Part shown: piece after piece, positions 50,338 through 59,043 of the stretch
How the letters are laid out: the number at the start of each line of letters is the position of its first letter
Position numbering within the stretch: the first letter of the stretch is position 1
Source: CAMBRQ01 sp945870325
GTDB lineage: Bacteria > Bacillota > Clostridia > Lachnospirales > Lachnospiraceae
Length of the DNA stretch: 64,000 nt
Direction of reading: 5' to 3'
Assembly (NCBI RefSeq): GCF_050313795.1
Contig: NZ_JBNPMC010000016.1
Span: forward strand, 1 to 64,000
Made by a program: the position numbers and the translations under genes
Notes under the pieces: model-generated
The model's database searches: none
What the model saw: the letters and a program-made list of their open reading frames with translations, nothing else
Told to the model about the DNA's origin: nothing

Positions 50338-50933
50338 GGCTGCACCTCCTTTGCATTAGTTTTCTTTTCCGGTTCTGTTGCTTCGATATCGTTTGGGGTA
50401 TCAGCAAAACCGCCTTCCTGCATGGATTCTATTTCTTCTGTAGTAACAGCTGGAAGTTTTTGATCCGTCTTACGTTCATAGGTAATTATGTTTTCACTGA
50501 CTTGCAGTTTTTCTTCCCCAAATAAAAAAGCACCGGTACTGGTGCTGCAGGTAACTGGAAGGGTAGTATTATCAGAGAAAGCAAAAGTAAGCATGATGTC
50601 GTTTCCTTCCGGATAGGTGGTCTGTTCTGGAAGAAAGGTCACAGAGGTAATGTCTGTTTTCCCAGTTTCTTTGAGATACAGAGAAAATTGTTGCTTTAGT
50701 TCATTAATCTGGATGTCTGCAAAAAATGCCTGTAATTCTTCAAAGGCAACGTATTTCAATGTGGGAAGTGAGGCAGTATTCTCTCCTTCCGTTTGGATTT
50801 CTTTTGCGGGCTGATTTGGGTCAGCCGTATGGTTTTTCTGTTTTTCTGCTTTCCATAAGGCAGGCAGTACAATGCCTGCTACGATCATGCCGATCATCAG
50901 CAGGATGGAAAGAATCAATTTTTTTCTGCTCAT
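50334..50933 (-). CDS. membrane-anchored transfer protein of unknown function
   Basis: About 199 residues: one N-terminal helix (LILSILLMIGMIVAGIVLPALW), a polar linker, then a domain of about 110 residues with strands TLKYVAFEELQAFFADIQI, TSVTFLPEQTTYPEGNDIMLTFAF and a loop with CSTSTGAF. ATG 50933 follows AAAGGAGAG. It overlaps virB4 by four bases and follows the hydrolase by 10, so it belongs to the channel set. An external domain that binds the channel is likely. Confidence 0.6.
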   Translation of the reverse strand: MSRKKLILSILLMIGMIVAGIVLPALWKAEKQKNHTADPNQPAKEIQTEGENTASLPTLKYVAFEELQAFFADIQINELKQQFSLYLKETGKTDITSVTFLPEQTTYPEGNDIMLTFAFSDNTTLPVTCSTSTGAFLFGEEKLQVSENIITYERKTDQKLPAVTTEEIESMQEGGFADTPNDIEATEPEKKTNAKEVQP

Positions 50934-50943
50934 AAGCTCTCCT

Positions 50944-52728
50944 TTATTTCTTGTCAAAGATCCAATATGCACTTGCTGTTGCATGAATTTCTGACATCAT
51001 ATCAAATTCCCGGTTGATATAGTTTTTGGATGCACTGTCATTCGGATCGTTAACCAGTACCTTTCCGGAAGCCGTTACACCACGAAGGACAATGAAATGT
51101 CCGCCTCTGGTAAATAAGCCTGCACTTTGGGAACTGATGACAGGATGGCCTTCTGACAGTGCTTTTAGGACTTTATTGGGATCGTTGGTATGGGTGACCG
51201 ATCCGCATCCAAAATGACTGGCTGCCGCTGCAAAGTAGGACCAGTAAGTGCCGACACCTGGTTTGTAGTAAGAATTTCCACACCAGGAAACTGCATCTAC
51301 CGGAGTGATGGTTTTGCCCGTTAAATAACTTGCGACCATGGCAAAGCTGGTCGGGCCACATCCGCTGGTTGCAATGGAACCTCCGCCATATGGAATATTT
51401 CCGTAATCTGTCTGCAGGTAATGAGGTATCTGCATTCCATTTGCAGGATAGGTGCCGCCTGTAGAAGTAATGATGTAGTACCGGAGTACATGGTCTACGT
51501 ATTCTTTATCGCCATATCTGGAATAAGGCCAGTTAGGGCGGGCACACATCATATCAGAATAAGCGATGGCGTTTGCTTTGGTATAACCACTGTCCCGTTC
51601 CATGGCCCAGTCAATATAACCGGAACCGTAATTGTATCCCTGCAAAGCAAGCTTGATCCGGTCAAGATCTGTTGGACCGGTGCATCCGGCTTTATCCAGG
51701 GCATATTTGAGTTCCTGAATTCCGCATTCGATGCTGTACTCTGGGTCCGTAATACCGTTAGGCACATGGGGATATTTCTTATTAAATCCACCTTCTGCCG
51801 CCTGCATGACATCAAGACCACGTCCTCCGGATTCCTGCATCATCACAGCAAGGATTAGTTCCACATAGGGAGTCATTCCGTATTTTGTAGCAATCCGTTC
51901 TACGGTTGCCCGGTAGCGAAGCACCTCATCGGATACATTGGCAGTTGCGACTCCGGAAGCAGAGGAACCAAAAAAGAGGGTCAGATTTTCTGCATAAGCG
52001 TCTGCCACTTTTTTCTGTTTGTCGTTCAGATGAAAGACATGGTCTGCAAAATAAGAATCACCGGCATAGTTGATTACAAAGTTATGCCGGGTAAAGGTAA
52101 CTGTCTGAGTATGAGAATCTGTTCCTTCACCGGCGTCCCCTTCTGCGCCGGCATCCACCGTAACTTCCATGGTAACTCTCTCTGTTGATACTTCATAAGT
52201 AAAAAGTCCATCCTTATTCGCCCGGATGACCCGCTTCAGTTCCGTAAGGTTGATATCCCGATAGTTGTCTTTACTTGCACAGAACTGGGCAATGAGCTGA
52301 TTGGCATTTACAGAGATATAGTAAGCATAGGGATCCGTAATAGATACGGCATCATTTTCCGGTACACGAGAAGCCGCGGCATTCACCTCAGCAAGTACCT
52401 CATCGTGACATTCCTGTAAGACTTCTACAATGGCTTCATTGGCAGCACGTATATTTTCATTGATCCTGCTGTTACTGGTAAGTGCTCCGGTATTTTCGGA
52501 GAGATTTCCGAAGACAAGTCCTGGAAGCATGACAATGAATAATACTGGAATTAGAAGCACAGAAATAATTACGGCGACTGCCTTTTTAAAGGTTTCCCGG
52601 TTCTGAATTGCAGCACCAATGACGGCTCCAAAGGGACCGGCTGTGGCACCTTTTACAGCACCTGAAATAGAAGCTGCAGCTCTGCCTACCCGAACTGCTT
52701 CATTCAGACCGGTCTGATGATTTGCCAA
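50944..52728 (-). CDS. bifunctional cell-wall hydrolase: lysozyme-like and C39-like peptidase
   Basis: A 594-residue protein. A cytoplasmic start is followed by one membrane helix (VAVIISVLLIPVLFIVML, about 50-67) and a spacer region up to about 260. The lysozyme-family domain has catalytic Glu in MMQESGG (about 299). The C-terminal C39-like cysteine peptidase has SGCGPTSF (Cys about 457), GGHFIVLRG (His about 545) and VNDPND. It opens peptidoglycan locally for assembly of the transfer channel, as Orf14/VirB1-like proteins do. The peptidase type differs from the NlpC/P60 type of Tn916. Confidence 0.92.
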   Translation of the reverse strand: MANHQTGLNEAVRVGRAAASISGAVKGATAGPFGAVIGAAIQNRETFKKAVAVIISVLLIPVLFIVMLPGLVFGNLSENTGALTSNSRINENIRAANEAIVEVLQECHDEVLAEVNAAASRVPENDAVSITDPYAYYISVNANQLIAQFCASKDNYRDINLTELKRVIRANKDGLFTYEVSTERVTMEVTVDAGAEGDAGEGTDSHTQTVTFTRHNFVINYAGDSYFADHVFHLNDKQKKVADAYAENLTLFFGSSASGVATANVSDEVLRYRATVERIATKYGMTPYVELILAVMMQESGGRGLDVMQAAEGGFNKKYPHVPNGITDPEYSIECGIQELKYALDKAGCTGPTDLDRIKLALQGYNYGSGYIDWAMERDSGYTKANAIAYSDMMCARPNWPYSRYGDKEYVDHVLRYYIITSTGGTYPANGMQIPHYLQTDYGNIPYGGGSIATSGCGPTSFAMVASYLTGKTITPVDAVSWCGNSYYKPGVGTYWSYFAAAASHFGCGSVTHTNDPNKVLKALSEGHPVISSQSAGLFTRGGHFIVLRGVTASGKVLVNDPNDSASKNYINREFDMMSEIHATASAYWIFDKK

Positions 52729-53652
52729 TTAAATTCGATCCTTTCTTGGAGGTGTCGGGGGCAGTTTCTGGTCGATGGATTCATGGTAGGCAACTTTTCC
52801 ACCGCCTGCGTCATAAGGGGTTTTAGTTACTGCATCCTGTGCATACTGCTTGTACCATGTAGCACCGTCTACAGACTGCACAGTTTCATATGTACCCTGT
52901 GAGGGTGCCATATATTGGTCTGCATGATAGAGAGCAAACTCTCTGGAACCTGATTCGGTAGATTCCGTTCCGGTGATCCGTCCACCTCCGATTTCCATAT
53001 TGGAATAATTGGATAAAGGGTGTGTGGAATCTACTTTCATGCCCATATAAGAAATATAAGCCTTTTCTGCATCTGCTCCTTTAATGGAACCGACCTGATT
53101 GTAGTTACCCTGTGCAATGCGGCTGATCACATTGTTGGCAAAGTCTCCACCTTTATTTAAAGAAGAATGATACATGACACTGCCGATGCTGGAATGCTCT
53201 GTGTAGCCAGTTGCCGTATTGACTGCGCTACGTTCCACCTGCCTTCCGACAGCTCCGGCCAGTCCACCTGACAGGAAGCTTCCACCGACAGCAGCATCAC
53301 CTGGAGAAGAGGGGGCTCGGTAACCGCCACTACCGCCGCCACGTAAATGCATGGAACTTGCCAGACTCCTTCCGGCGATTAAAAGCTCTGCCATCATGTT
53401 CCCGCCAGTGTTTCCTACATTAATGCCGAGGCTTGCCATGAAAGAATCAATCTTTTGGCTGACTTTTAAAAATGCGATGGCGCAGAGAAACCAGATGAAT
53501 ATATTACCGGTAACGGCTTCCTTTCCCTGGTTTGCCACTGCCTGTTCCACTTCTGCTTCCGTAAGTTCTGCCGCGAAGACTGGGAAGGAACAGAGTATGA
53601 CCATGCAGGCAGTAAGTGTCAGCAATAAAATAATATTTCTCTTATGTTTCAT
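52729..53652 (-). CDS. secreted/membrane transfer protein with Gly/Ser-rich region
   Basis: About 307 residues with a signal peptide (IILLLTLTACMVILCSFPVFAAE). A hydrophobic segment (NIFIWFLCAIAFLKVS), a Gly/Ser/Ala-rich stretch (about 100-140) and a polar C-terminal half follow. ATG 53652 follows CAGGAGG. The stop is directly before the hydrolase start. Proteins of this type accompany VirB4/VirB6 genes in Lachnospiraceae ICEs; the exact role is unknown. Confidence 0.7.
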   Translation of the reverse strand: MKHKRNIILLLTLTACMVILCSFPVFAAELTEAEVEQAVANQGKEAVTGNIFIWFLCAIAFLKVSQKIDSFMASLGINVGNTGGNMMAELLIAGRSLASSMHLRGGGSGGYRAPSSPGDAAVGGSFLSGGLAGAVGRQVERSAVNTATGYTEHSSIGSVMYHSSLNKGGDFANNVISRIAQGNYNQVGSIKGADAEKAYISYMGMKVDSTHPLSNYSNMEIGGGRITGTESTESGSREFALYHADQYMAPSQGTYETVQSVDGATWYKQYAQDAVTKTPYDAGGGKVAYHESIDQKLPPTPPRKDRI

Positions 53653-53708
53653 GTGTTCCTCCTGAAAAAGTAAGGTTACCATTGGGACGATAAATGGGGA
53701 TTCGTTGC

Positions 53709-54260
53709 TTAATGGATTGCATTACAGGATATTGCTGCTTTTTCAGACCATAAACTGTAGACGCTGCCATTATCTTTAACTGCACGAACTGCCACGGTTG
53801 CAGATTCCCAGTTCGTTCCTACCTTCTGTTTTAAGCAGCCTGTTACAAACTCATCTGCCCCTTGATTTACAGTCAGATAATTATTTGTTGTAGTGTATAC
53901 GTGTTCCGTTCCATCTGCTTTTGTAATCTTAATCTCGTATGATGTTGCATCATCTACAGCATTCCACTGGATATTCAATCTACTTTTTGAATAGAACACA
54001 TTGCTGTGTATATATGTAGCTCTGGTGATTGTCGTGGTATTCAGAAGCTTAATATCTAAGTCTTTCACAGCATCTTCTACTGCGTTAGATATTCCAGTTT
54101 GGTAACTGTCAGGCAGCTTCACAGTAATATTTGGGACACCGGTATATCCGTATTCTGATAACGGTTTATATTGTGGTGTTGCTGCATGTGCCGTAAGGGT
54201 TGAACCAAGCAGCATGGTTGTTGCTAAGGACATTACGATTATTTTTTTTGCTTTTTTCAT
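53709..54260 (-). CDS. secreted protein with fibronectin-III-like domain
   Basis: A 183-residue secreted protein: signal peptide KKIIVMSLATTMLLGSTLTAHAA, a linker of about 60 residues, then a beta domain (SRLNIQWNAVDDATSYEIKITKADG, VAVRAVKDNGSVYSLWSEKA) that looks like a fibronectin type III repeat. No anchor. It may help cell contact in the transfer apparatus, or be a passenger gene. Confidence 0.75.
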   Translation of the reverse strand: MKKAKKIIVMSLATTMLLGSTLTAHAATPQYKPLSEYGYTGVPNITVKLPDSYQTGISNAVEDAVKDLDIKLLNTTTITRATYIHSNVFYSKSRLNIQWNAVDDATSYEIKITKADGTEHVYTTTNNYLTVNQGADEFVTGCLKQKVGTNWESATVAVRAVKDNGSVYSLWSEKAAISCNAIH

Positions 54261-54322
54261 ATTTAAATTTCCTTTCTTTGTTTTGTATCAGTGTTGAATT
54301 TCAAGTTATTCTGTATCTCACA

Positions 54323-55033
54323 TTAGAGAGATAATGGGTTGGCAAGGAAGGTCCCGACCATTGAAGTAAAGAGCCGTAAACACCAGGCGTTCATCAGCAG
54401 CAGGAAAAATTGTCCCCCAAGCATCCGACACCAACTCTTGAAAATATTACCGGTTGCCTGAGAAGAGCCCGTTGCGAAAGCGACTGGGGCTGTATAGACG
54501 AGAACGCCGAGAAGAATGTAACGCTCTGCCGCTTCAAACAGCAGTTTGATGTAATTCCATGCCAGTATCAGTACCAGGATCAGTGCAGTAATCGCAACAG
54601 CTCCATTGGCACAGACACCGAGGATAACTGTGATAACGGAGTTAAAGTCTGCGAATTTTAGCGGAGGCAGATCTTCTGTCAGTATCCAGCTATATGGTGT
54701 TCCTGCAATGTCAAGTAAAAGATCTACGATATCTTTTGCATAGAAAGTAAGGAACAGGAAGATGAAAGAGCGCATGGATAATTTCAGTGGATCTTCTGCC
54801 TCAATTCCGGCACCAGCAAAGTAATTCTTAAATAACTGCCAGACCCAGTTCAGTAGGATCAGACCAATTGCCAGAGCCAGAAATACCTGATACATGCTCT
54901 CGGCTGCGGGGAAATATCTTAAAAAGGTATCCATGGAACATCCCAGAGCACCTAAGACCGAAGTGGTAATAAGATCCAGAATGTTCATGACCTGTTCTGC
55001 AATCCATTCTACAATTCCATCTAAGATTCCCAT
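54323..55033 (-). CDS. TrbL/VirB6-like polytopic membrane protein
   Basis: A 236-residue protein with about six membrane helices (VFLALAIGLILLNWVWQLF, LSMRSFIFLFLTFYAKDIVDLLL, GAVAITALILVLILAWNYI, YILLGVLVYTAPVAFATG). The layout and the segment ASSQATGNIFKSWCRMLGGQF fit the TrbL/VirB6 proteins of Gram-positive ICEs, which form the inner channel. Confidence 0.85.
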   Translation of the reverse strand: MGILDGIVEWIAEQVMNILDLITTSVLGALGCSMDTFLRYFPAAESMYQVFLALAIGLILLNWVWQLFKNYFAGAGIEAEDPLKLSMRSFIFLFLTFYAKDIVDLLLDIAGTPYSWILTEDLPPLKFADFNSVITVILGVCANGAVAITALILVLILAWNYIKLLFEAAERYILLGVLVYTAPVAFATGSSQATGNIFKSWCRMLGGQFFLLLMNAWCLRLFTSMVGTFLANPLSL

Positions 55034-55054
55034 TTAGGCACCTCCTTTCCTGGA

Positions 55055-55435
55055 TTAGCCATTCCATTTACCTCCGGCAAAGAACGGTGTGATGTAAGCC
55101 ATGATGAAGCCAAGACCGTTTAAGATTGCCCAGGTGATGACGATACGCTTGAGCCATGCACGGGATTCGTCCACGGTTTTTCCTGATTTGGAAAAGTTCA
55201 TCATTAAAAGAGCCACAGATGCTGTTACAACAGCAGCTATGGTAGAAATCAGGATAATCTGGTTGTAGACATCTTTCATGATTTCATTTGCTTTGTCCCA
55301 CATGTTAGCTGCCAAGACCGGCTGGATATTGCATGCCAGAAGCGTGAACAGCAGGGATGCTGTGTAAATAATCCGCATGTAGTCAGGACGACGCTTTTCA
55401 TTCGGCGGGTTTTCTTTGACTGTATGTTTTCTCAC
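55055..55435 (-). CDS. VirB2/TrbC-like small transfer protein
   Basis: A 126-residue protein: a polar start, signal-like helix (IIYTASLLFTLLACNIQPVLAAN), then two helices (IILISTIAAVVTASVALLMMNF and IVITWAILNGLGFIMAYITPF) with a basic turn between them (SKSGKTVDESRAWLKR). This is the layout of VirB2/TrbC pilin-like subunits. I chose the GTG at 55435, which follows AAGGAGG; an ATG at 55378 is a less likely start. It is the first gene of the transfer operon. Confidence 0.82.
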   Translation of the reverse strand: MRKHTVKENPPNEKRRPDYMRIIYTASLLFTLLACNIQPVLAANMWDKANEIMKDVYNQIILISTIAAVVTASVALLMMNFSKSGKTVDESRAWLKRIVITWAILNGLGFIMAYITPFFAGGKWNG

Positions 55436-55462
55436 GTAAGTTAAACCTCCTTCATATGAAAA

Positions 55463-55489
55463 GGGCAGTATGGAATATCCATCCTGCCC
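55463..55489 (-). terminator. transfer operon leader hairpin 3
   Basis: GGGCAG (55463-55468) with CTGCCC (55484-55489), extended by ATGG/CCAT; on the minus strand TTTTC follows. It is the last of three stacked terminator-like stems before the first transfer gene. Confidence 0.65.
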
Positions 55490-55541
55490 CGATGCTTATA
55501 GTTTTTTAGTGCCTCATGCCAGTTTATCCGGCAGCAAAAAA

Positions 55542-55564
55542 GCAGCCCGGTCAATACAGGCTGC
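55542..55564 (-). terminator. transfer operon leader terminator 2
   Basis: GCAGCCC (55542-55548) pairs with GGCTGC (55559-55564); six T residues follow on the minus strand. Confidence 0.75.
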
Positions 55565-55620
55565 CTGATGCAAATACAGTATAAAATTGTAAAGCCGATT
55601 CACCTCCTGCAAGAAAAAAC

Positions 55621-55665
55621 GCAGCCAGTACCAAAAGGGAGAGGCAATGACTCCGGTACCGCTGC
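55621..55665 (-). terminator. transfer operon leader terminator 1
   Basis: GCAGCCAGTACC (55621-55632) pairs with GGTACCGCTGC (55655-55665) around a small bulge; GTTTTTT follows on the minus strand. It lies within the first 80 bases of the transfer transcript. Confidence 0.75.
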
Positions 55666-55697
55666 GCAATTCCTGCATATAATTTTGACAATACCAA

Positions 55698-55727
55698 TTT
55701 TAGCATGTGTATATTTACATGTAAATC
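55698..55727 (-). promoter_or_regulatory. transfer operon promoter overlapping a palindrome
   Basis: On the minus strand TTTACA (plus 55721-55726) and TAAAAT (plus 55698-55703) are 17 bp apart. The perfect 14-bp palindrome ATTTACATGTAAAT (55714-55727) covers the -35. Two AACTGTGCCA direct repeats lie just upstream (about 55733 and 55764). A repressor bound here would block transfer genes. Confidence 0.65.
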
Positions 55728-55805
55728 GCAGAACTGTGCCAGTTTAGGTCGTGGAAGAGCCATAACTGTGCCATGACATCAAAAGTGCATTGATTCAACA
55801 CCATT

Positions 55806-55822
55806 AGAGTTGGTGCAACTCT
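55806..55822. promoter_or_regulatory. palindrome AGAGTTG-GTG-CAACTCT, probable XRE operator
   Basis: A perfect inverted repeat with 7-bp arms and a 3-bp centre in the divergent gap, about 90 bases before the XRE gene. Its position between the XRE gene and the transfer promoter suits autoregulation. Confidence 0.6.
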
Positions 55823-55911
55823 ACCAGATACTGTATAGAAAAATCCTTGGCAAATATACTAAAAGTACGATTGTAACGCCGTAAGAATTAGTATGATTAG
55901 GAGAAGATAAT

Positions 55912-56232
55912 ATGCAAGGAATAGGGAAAAGGATTCAAAAGAGCAGGGAAGCTGCCGGACTAAAGCAGGAACAGCTGGCAGAGATGGTTGATTTGAGTTG
56001 TAATTATTTAAGTGCCATAGAGCGGGATGTGAAGACGCCAAGGCTGGATACATTTGTAAGGATTATTAATGCGTTGAATGTATCAGCAGACGAAATCCTG
56101 ATGGATGTGCTGGAAGTAGGCACAAAAACGAGATGTACGCAATTGGAAGAAAAGATGAAACACTTGCCAGCAAAGGAGAAAAACAAGATTCTTCGTGTTT
56201 TGGAAGTGATGATTGAAGAGGCGGGGAAATAG
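55912..56232 (+). CDS. XRE-family regulator
   Basis: A 106-residue repressor-like protein. The helix-turn-helix spans residues 5-60: RIQKSREAAGLKQEQLAEMV, DLSCNYLSAIERDVKTPRLDTFVRI. The rest is a short helical tail with Lys and Glu (LEEKMKHLPAKEKNKILRVLEVM). It is transcribed away from the transfer operon with several palindromes between, the usual place for the master regulator of a conjugative element. Confidence 0.9.
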   Translation: MQGIGKRIQKSREAAGLKQEQLAEMVDLSCNYLSAIERDVKTPRLDTFVRIINALNVSADEILMDVLEVGTKTRCTQLEEKMKHLPAKEKNKILRVLEVMIEEAGK

Positions 56233-56386
56233 TGTGCGTATGGGCGTGGACTTTTTGAAGATCCGGAAGATGCAATATAGTGCGTGAATATTTGGAATTC
56301 ATGTGCTATATGATGAAATACATTTTCATATCTGTTATACTAACGCTAATAGAGTTAATCTACTAATTCTAAAGTGCGGAGGCAGT

Positions 56387-57112
56387 ATGAAGAAAATTGG
56401 AATAATTATCACAGTATCCATAGTAAGTCTGATGGCAGGCATTGGAGTTGGAAAAGGAGTAGAAGGTTATAGGCAAAATAATAAGAATGAGGTACAGGAA
56501 GAATCTGTGGTCTGTGAGTGGAAAAAACCGGAATCGGTAAAGAGTAAGTTGAAGGATCCGGACAAATGTTACTTGTGTGGTTATGATAACCGCAGTCTGA
56601 TGGGGCTGTTTCGTAAATATGATGATCTTGGAATCATCTGTGTGAATAACTGGTATGTATTGGATATGAAGATACGGAATCATGATGATGCAGGGAATCT
56701 GACAGGTCCACAAGGGCATATTAATACGACATTTACTGGAACCGGGGAGGGAGGATGCTTTTTTCATGCAAGCCCGAATTCTGATAGGGGAATCTCAGAT
56801 GTAACTGTAAGTTACGGTGAGAACAGTATACTGGATGTGAAATTTATCCGGAAACATCTTTGTCAGGACTGTCTGGATAAATTAATAGCAGTGATGGAGA
56901 CTTATGGACCAGAGGATGAACCGTGGAAACCAAGAGATTTGTGTCTTGTGGATTTTAATACACTGGAGCTGTATTCCCTGCAAGGTAATTATAGCTCATA
57001 TTATGTGGGAGATTATTATGTCGAGGTCGATGACAGCAGGGAAGAGGAACTGAAGGTTACAGCAGTTTATGCTCCGGAGTTGGAGAAGAACGGGGAGAAA
57101 TCAGGAGAGTGA
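56387..57112 (+). CDS. membrane-anchored extracytoplasmic protein, unknown
   Basis: About 241 residues with one N-terminal helix (IGIIITVSIVSLMAGIGVG), then an external or soluble domain with two Cys pairs (KCYLCGYD near residue 62 and LCQDCLD near 160) that could form a zinc site. I chose ATG 56387 after GCGGAGG; the frame is open upstream to 56303. No family recognised. A decayed copy of its C-terminal third occurs at 60240-60434, which shows that this stretch was duplicated. Confidence 0.6.
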   Translation: MKKIGIIITVSIVSLMAGIGVGKGVEGYRQNNKNEVQEESVVCEWKKPESVKSKLKDPDKCYLCGYDNRSLMGLFRKYDDLGIICVNNWYVLDMKIRNHDDAGNLTGPQGHINTTFTGTGEGGCFFHASPNSDRGISDVTVSYGENSILDVKFIRKHLCQDCLDKLIAVMETYGPEDEPWKPRDLCLVDFNTLELYSLQGNYSSYYVGDYYVEVDDSREEELKVTAVYAPELEKNGEKSGE

Positions 57113-57262
57113 TTGTAGGATTTGTATAGGGAGAGTATAATAGAAAAAGAGTTAGACGATTATAATTTGTAGATTAGTTAAATTCCGGTTTGTTTGCTGA
57201 AATATACACGATAGCATAGGTTGATTTTAGTATTTCAAAATGATTGGATGGGAGATGAAAAA

Positions 57263-58231
57263 ATGACAAAAACAATACATATGGTTAGAAATGTGTTTAA
57301 TGAACGGTCACCAAGAGAAATAAAAAGCATAGATAATGTATTTGGGGATTTTCTTGTAAATAAAGGCTTGTACGATGAAATAGAGATTACAAAGGATAAT
57401 ATTTTTGAATTAGCTGACTTGGTAGGGGGACATGTAAAAATTGACATTTATTGCCCTAAATGTGGAGAAAGCAGAGTGTTTTCTTGTGAGATGATTCCGT
57501 ATTATTGGTATGATGAACATAATCAAGAAATAAAAGGACGTTCTTTAGAAGAAGAAATCGTATCATGGCAAGAAATTCAAAATATGGATGGAACTCGTTT
57601 TGTAGGTGATCCAGAAGCACCTTGGACATGGACCAATAATTCTATAGAGAATGACACTCGATTAATGGTATTTAAGTTTTTTTGTGCAATGGATAATACA
57701 CATCATTTGGACTATATTGTTCTTACATATGGAAATAAGATGAAAAAAATTGGTCAATATCCTTCTGTTGCAGATTTGTCATTCCCTGAATTGAAAGAGT
57801 ATAGGAAGGTTATGACTAAGGAAGATGAAAAGGAGCTTAAAAGGGCCATCGGATTATTTGCTTCTGGAATTGGAGTAGGTTCTTTTGTATATCTTAGAAG
57901 AATTTTTGAGCGTATCATTGTAACTGCTAGTCGAAAGGCAATAGAGGAGGGAAAAATAAAGGAAGAAGAGTTTGGCAAGGCTCATGTGGATGAAAAAATA
58001 AAGATGCTGGCAGAGTATCTTCCAAAATCATTAGCAAATAATCCTGTATTCTACGGAATTATTAGTAAAGGAATTCATGAGTTAAGTGAAGAAGATTGTA
58101 TAGAGTTTTTCCCAGTGATGCAAAGCTTTATAATGATGATTTTAAGACAGTGGGAAAAGATACGCAGAGATGAGGAAGAAGAAAAGAAATTAGCAGCTTC
58201 TCTTAGTCATATTGCTGCAAAAGTAAAATAA
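57263..58231 (+). CDS. zinc-ribbon protein of a defence-like island
   Basis: About 322 residues. A zinc ribbon-like start has CPKCGE (Cys64, Cys67) with further Cys in VFSCEM and KFFCAM. A helical C-terminal region (FASGIGVGSFVYLRRIFERIIV, then KMLAEYLPKSLANN and a charged coiled coil) resembles DUF4145-like domains often seen in phage-defence genes; this likeness is by eye only. A/T-rich. The gene precedes a SieB-like protein and a nuclease. Confidence 0.55.
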   Translation: MTKTIHMVRNVFNERSPREIKSIDNVFGDFLVNKGLYDEIEITKDNIFELADLVGGHVKIDIYCPKCGESRVFSCEMIPYYWYDEHNQEIKGRSLEEEIVSWQEIQNMDGTRFVGDPEAPWTWTNNSIENDTRLMVFKFFCAMDNTHHLDYIVLTYGNKMKKIGQYPSVADLSFPELKEYRKVMTKEDEKELKRAIGLFASGIGVGSFVYLRRIFERIIVTASRKAIEEGKIKEEEFGKAHVDEKIKMLAEYLPKSLANNPVFYGIISKGIHELSEEDCIEFFPVMQSFIMMILRQWEKIRRDEEEEKKLAASLSHIAAKVK

Positions 58232-58427
58232 AAAATTACAAAAGAAAAAATAGGTGTTAAGCACATTGTAATGTATCATGTTACTGTTTTAACATGGATA
58301 GAGATGATTACGGAAGAAAAATTGCTGATTTGACCAAAATTGTTGGATAGTATGAATTGATAAGAAGAACAGGTGGAAAGACCAAGACTATTGAATTTGA
58401 AAAAATAACAAAGGAGAAATAAGTAAA

Positions 58428-59024
58428 TTGGTAAAGGAAATATTATCATTGATCGGCAAATTAATGGACAAATATGGAAATACGTTGTTGCTTGCGTTTG
58501 TAGCAGGAATTCTTACAATCAGCAAAGCCCCTAAAGATTGGATCAATATGCTACCATTTGGAACGCAGAATATATATTGGGGCTTGGCTGTTTGTGTTGT
58601 AGCATACATACTTATAATCAATTATTTTCGACATGCATATAGGAGTTTTAAAAGGAAACTTTATTTAAGCAAATCATCAGAGGAATATCATAAAAAGCAA
58701 AATCAAGAAGCCATGCAAATACTCTGGGATCAGGTGGATGGACTAAGCGAAGCAGATAGGGCAGATTTGAGAAAATTTATTGAGACAAATAATCAGCCGA
58801 TTTCTAAAGGTGGATATTTTTCTTATGATAGCCTGTATCAATCGGATTGGGTAGTGTCTATGGAGAAGAGAACACCAAAAACCACTACTGCAATAGACTA
58901 TACTACTGGTAAGGAAGTTACTCTTCATGGGTATGATACGCATGTGTATAAACTCAAAGAACCGATTTTTCTAGCTCTGAAATACTCTATGGAGACATAT
59001 GGGCGGATTGGTAATTTTGAATAG
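58428..59024 (+). CDS. two-helix membrane protein, SieB-like
   Basis: A 198-residue protein with two membrane helices near the N terminus (GNTLLLAFVAGILTIS and WGLAVCVVAYILIINYF), then a cytosolic part (DQVDGLSEADRADLRKFIETNNQ, followed by beta strands). The layout recalls the superinfection exclusion protein SieB, but I see no decisive motif. It starts with a TTG, 6 bases past a AAAGGAG-AAATAAG ribosome region. The sequence before it (58.29-58.42 kb) contains a frame-broken coding scrap. Confidence 0.5.
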   Translation: MVKEILSLIGKLMDKYGNTLLLAFVAGILTISKAPKDWINMLPFGTQNIYWGLAVCVVAYILIINYFRHAYRSFKRKLYLSKSSEEYHKKQNQEAMQILWDQVDGLSEADRADLRKFIETNNQPISKGGYFSYDSLYQSDWVVSMEKRTPKTTTAIDYTTGKEVTLHGYDTHVYKLKEPIFLALKYSMETYGRIGNFE

Positions 59025-59043
59025 AGATTATAGGAGAAAATAG

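Noticed and set aside
55551..55763. 70-codon minus-strand frame in the transfer leader
   Set aside because: It runs through the promoter, an operator and two terminators; the DNA is explained as control region.
58290..58420. Possible gene fragment with DDYGRKIADLTKIVG before the SieB-like gene
   Set aside because: The frame has an early stop, no start or ribosome site; at most a scrap of a lost gene.
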